DNA from: Flavobacteriales bacterium
GTDB taxonomy: Bacteria; Bacteroidota; Bacteroidia; Flavobacteriales_D; Sanyastnellaceae
Length of the DNA: 7,697 bases
NCBI GenBank assembly: GCA_027488055.1
Contig: JAIYCK010000335.1
Location: 1 to 7,697, forward strand
Direction of reading: 5' to 3'
Every line of letters starts with the position of its first letter. Position 1 is the first letter of the stretch. Below are positions 5,886-7,697 of this stretch, piece by piece. The notes beneath the pieces were generated by a model. The model searched no databases. It saw nothing but the letters and a program-made list of their open reading frames with translations, and was not told the DNA's origin. A program made the translations under genes and the position numbers.

Positions 5886-7697
5886 TTGAAACAAAAACTC
5901 ACCCTCATATTGGCCCTGGTTTGCTGTCAATACATTGTATTGGCGCAGAATGTCACACCTACCAAAGGCAAAGATTTCTGGCTCGGATTCATGAAGAACT
6001 ATGAAACTGAGTTCAACGAATCGCTCGATTTATTCATTGTGAGTGATCAAAACACAAGCGGTGTAGTTGAAATACCCGGTCAAAGTTGGTCCCAAAGCTT
6101 TACAGTGACTGCCAATGTGACGACCACAGTGACCATCCCAAACAATGTGGGTGAAATGTACAATTTCGATGTCATTGAGGCGCGTGGCATACATGTCACC
6201 ACGGAAGATACGGTTGCTGTCTTTGCAATCAATTTCAATCCATACACTGCGGATGCGTCCAAGATTTTACCAACACCAACTCTGGGAATTGACTACATGG
6301 CTGCATCGTATGTTGGTATTGGGGGATATGAAAGTGAGATGCTCATTGTAGCGACAGCAGATGACAGCGAAATCGAAATTGTCCCAAGCACAGCGCTGGA
6401 AGGCGGGTATGCTGCTGGTGTTCCATTCCTGGTGCAATTGAACCAAGGGGAGTGTTTGCAACTGCGAACGCTCACGGGAGGAGATCTCACCGGCACCCGT
6501 GTAACGGGTACGGAAGCCAACGGTAATTGCAGGCCTTTCGCACTTTTCTCTGGCACTGATTGCACCAATCTGCCGACAGAATGCGGGGCATGTGATCATA
6601 TTTTCGATCAAAATTTTCCCATTTCCCTATGGGGTACGGAGTATTTCATAACTCCTTGGTTTTTTCTTGCGAACGGAAGTGGTTATACGTGGCGTGTAAT
6701 GGCTTCACAGGATAATACCGTCGTGACGGTAGATGGTGGGGCCACATATAATCTGAATGCCGGCCAGTATGAAGAGTTCAATCATGATCCCAACCCTCAT
6801 TGTGTGAACTCCAACTTTCCAGTGGCCGTGATTCAATACATGGAAGGTATCACCTGCGGTGGTGACGGAGACCCTGCCATGGTAGTACTTGATGACGTTA
6901 CCAAAAAAATCGATCAGATCACCTTCTCTACAGTAGAATCCGACGTAATCAGCGACCATTACTTGAACGTGGTGATCAATGCTGATCAATTGGGCAATGT
7001 GGCATTGGATGGTGTGATCATCGACCCCAACCTTTTTGAACCTTTTCCCGACTGCAACGACCAACTTTGGTGTGCCGTGCCTATCACCGAAGGCAGCCAT
7101 TTGCTTGAAGCTCCGGGCGGCGGTGTGACAGGATACGTATATGGCTTTGGGGATGCCGAAAGCTATGCTTATAGTGTAGGATCTTTCAGCCCGGTACCAC
7201 CCATTATCATCGATGACGCCATTTGCACGTCCGATGGGGTGACGTTGCAAATCAGTAACAATCTATTCAACCCCATTTGGTTCAATTACAATGAACCAGA
7301 AACGATCCTTTACGAAGGATATGCATGGGAATTGCCACTGCCCATTGAAAACGGTATTTATGTGGGCCAAGGAAACGAAATTGCTTCTGGCTGTGAAACC
7401 CCTTACTATTTTAGTGTGGAAGTGCCAGAGCCGCCTGTATTTAATATTACACCGGATCAGGTGGTATGTAGGTATGAGAGTGTGGAATTGTCAGTTGAGG
7501 CCTATCCTGTAAACGCAGTTTACACATACACTTGGAGTCCAAGCGGAAGCCTAAGCGACCCGAATAGCGCCCATTCCATAGCTACACCGTCACAAACAAC
7601 CAATTATACCTGCGTCATCACCACGCCTACCGGTTGCGCCTCGGCGGAAGGAAGCGTATTGGTTACGGTACAAAATGGTAATGTGACTTCTTTCGAA
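5886..7697 (+). CDS. Secreted IgGFc-binding-domain surface protein, N-terminal part
   Basis: Open to the window end: 604 codons are visible and the C-terminus is missing. From TTG 5886-5888 the product has a classic signal peptide: Lys at 2 and 4, hydrophobic core LTLILALVCC, likely cleavage after A20 in VLA-QN. Next comes KGKDFWLGFMKNY (27-39), the hallmark opening of the IgGFc-binding N-terminal domain (named after human FCGBP, widespread in Bacteroidota). Further family features are LPTPTLGIDYMAASY, LFSGTDCTN (220-228), ECGACDH with Cys233, Cys236 and His238, and SLWGTEYFITP (247-257). From about residue 516 a PKD/Ig-like unit follows, beginning PPVFNITPDQVVC and ending in DPNSAHSIATPSQTTNYTC and a V-L-V-T-V strand. 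Such proteins are usually exported by the type IX system with a C-terminal sorting domain, which here would lie beyond the window. The role, perhaps adhesion or glycan contact, is inference; binding to IgG should not be assumed. No upstream in-frame ATG survives, because TGA 5853-5855 blocks the one at 5838; TTG 5877 is an alternative start. Confidence 0.88.
   Translation, partial: MKQKLTLILALVCCQYIVLAQNVTPTKGKDFWLGFMKNYETEFNESLDLFIVSDQNTSGVVEIPGQSWSQSFTVTANVTTTVTIPNNVGEMYNFDVIEARGIHVTTEDTVAVFAINFNPYTADASKILPTPTLGIDYMAASYVGIGGYESEMLIVATADDSEIEIVPSTALEGGYAAGVPFLVQLNQGECLQLRTLTGGDLTGTRVTGTEANGNCRPFALFSGTDCTNLPTECGACDHIFDQNFPISLWGTEYFITPWFFLANGSGYTWRVMASQDNTVVTVDGGATYNLNAGQYEEFNHDPNPHCVNSNFPVAVIQYMEGITCGGDGDPAMVVLDDVTKKIDQITFSTVESDVISDHYLNVVINADQLGNVALDGVIIDPNLFEPFPDCNDQLWCAVPITEGSHLLEAPGGGVTGYVYGFGDAESYAYSVGSFSPVPPIIIDDAICTSDGVTLQISNNLFNPIWFNYNEPETILYEGYAWELPLPIENGIYVGQGNEIASGCETPYYFSVEVPEPPVFNITPDQVVCRYESVELSVEAYPVNAVYTYTWSPSGSLSDPNSAHSIATPSQTTNYTCVITTPTGCASAEGSVLVTVQNGNVTSFE

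Noticed and set aside
6905..7022. Cluster of five GATC sites within about 115 bp
   Set aside because: They lie inside a coding region where GAT-C and GTG-ATC codon pairs are common; spacing is irregular and no origin-like or methylation-switch context is seen.
6705..7250. 181-codon open frame on the minus strand inside the surface-protein gene
   Set aside because: It is antisense to a well-supported coding region with domain matches, its protein has no recognisable motif, and no promoter or ribosome-binding site was seen for it.

Overview
The window looks like chromosomal DNA of a member of the Bacteroidota. Three things point there. Intergenic spaces carry matches to the Bacteroidota promoter (TTG or TTTG, about 17-23 bases, TAnnTTTG). 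Shine-Dalgarno sites are weak or absent. The last gene encodes a large secreted protein with an IgGFc-binding-type N-terminal domain followed by a PKD/Ig-like segment, an architecture common in type IX-secreted proteins of this phylum. The genus cannot be read from the sequence.

Layout. Bases 2-184 are the 3' end of a CoA-transferase B-subunit gene (+). It converges on a minus-strand pair: a GT-B glycosyltransferase (884-2014) followed 5 bases later by rnhB (258-878, RNase HII). A strong minus-strand terminator (2068-2100) separates this pair from rpmH (2125-2295, ribosomal protein L34), which has its own well-formed promoter and a 14-bp direct repeat around the -33 element. From the same 290-bp divergent spacer, a three-gene glycosyltransferase operon runs on the plus strand (2586-3668 GT-B, 3665-4486 GT-A family 2, 4499-5731 GT-B). 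After a 154-bp spacer comes the start of a large surface-protein gene (5886 to the window end, 604 codons visible, still open).

How the genes fit together. The four glycosyltransferases probably act on an envelope or secreted glycan. Conserved sequence does not give their sugars or acceptors, and no flippase, polymerase or sugar-nucleotide synthesis gene is present. rnhB and rpmH are housekeeping genes with no functional link to them. The last gene is a separate transcription unit.

I see no mobile element, CRISPR array, tRNA, rRNA or clearly new multi-gene system. The points most worth a second look are: TAnnTTTG elements 7-10 bases upstream of start codons, implying leaderless or nearly leaderless mRNAs; the repeat at the rpmH promoter; a 12-codon frame closed by three tandem stops after the glycosyltransferase operon, possibly the remnant of a lost gene; and the non-ATG start of the surface-protein gene.
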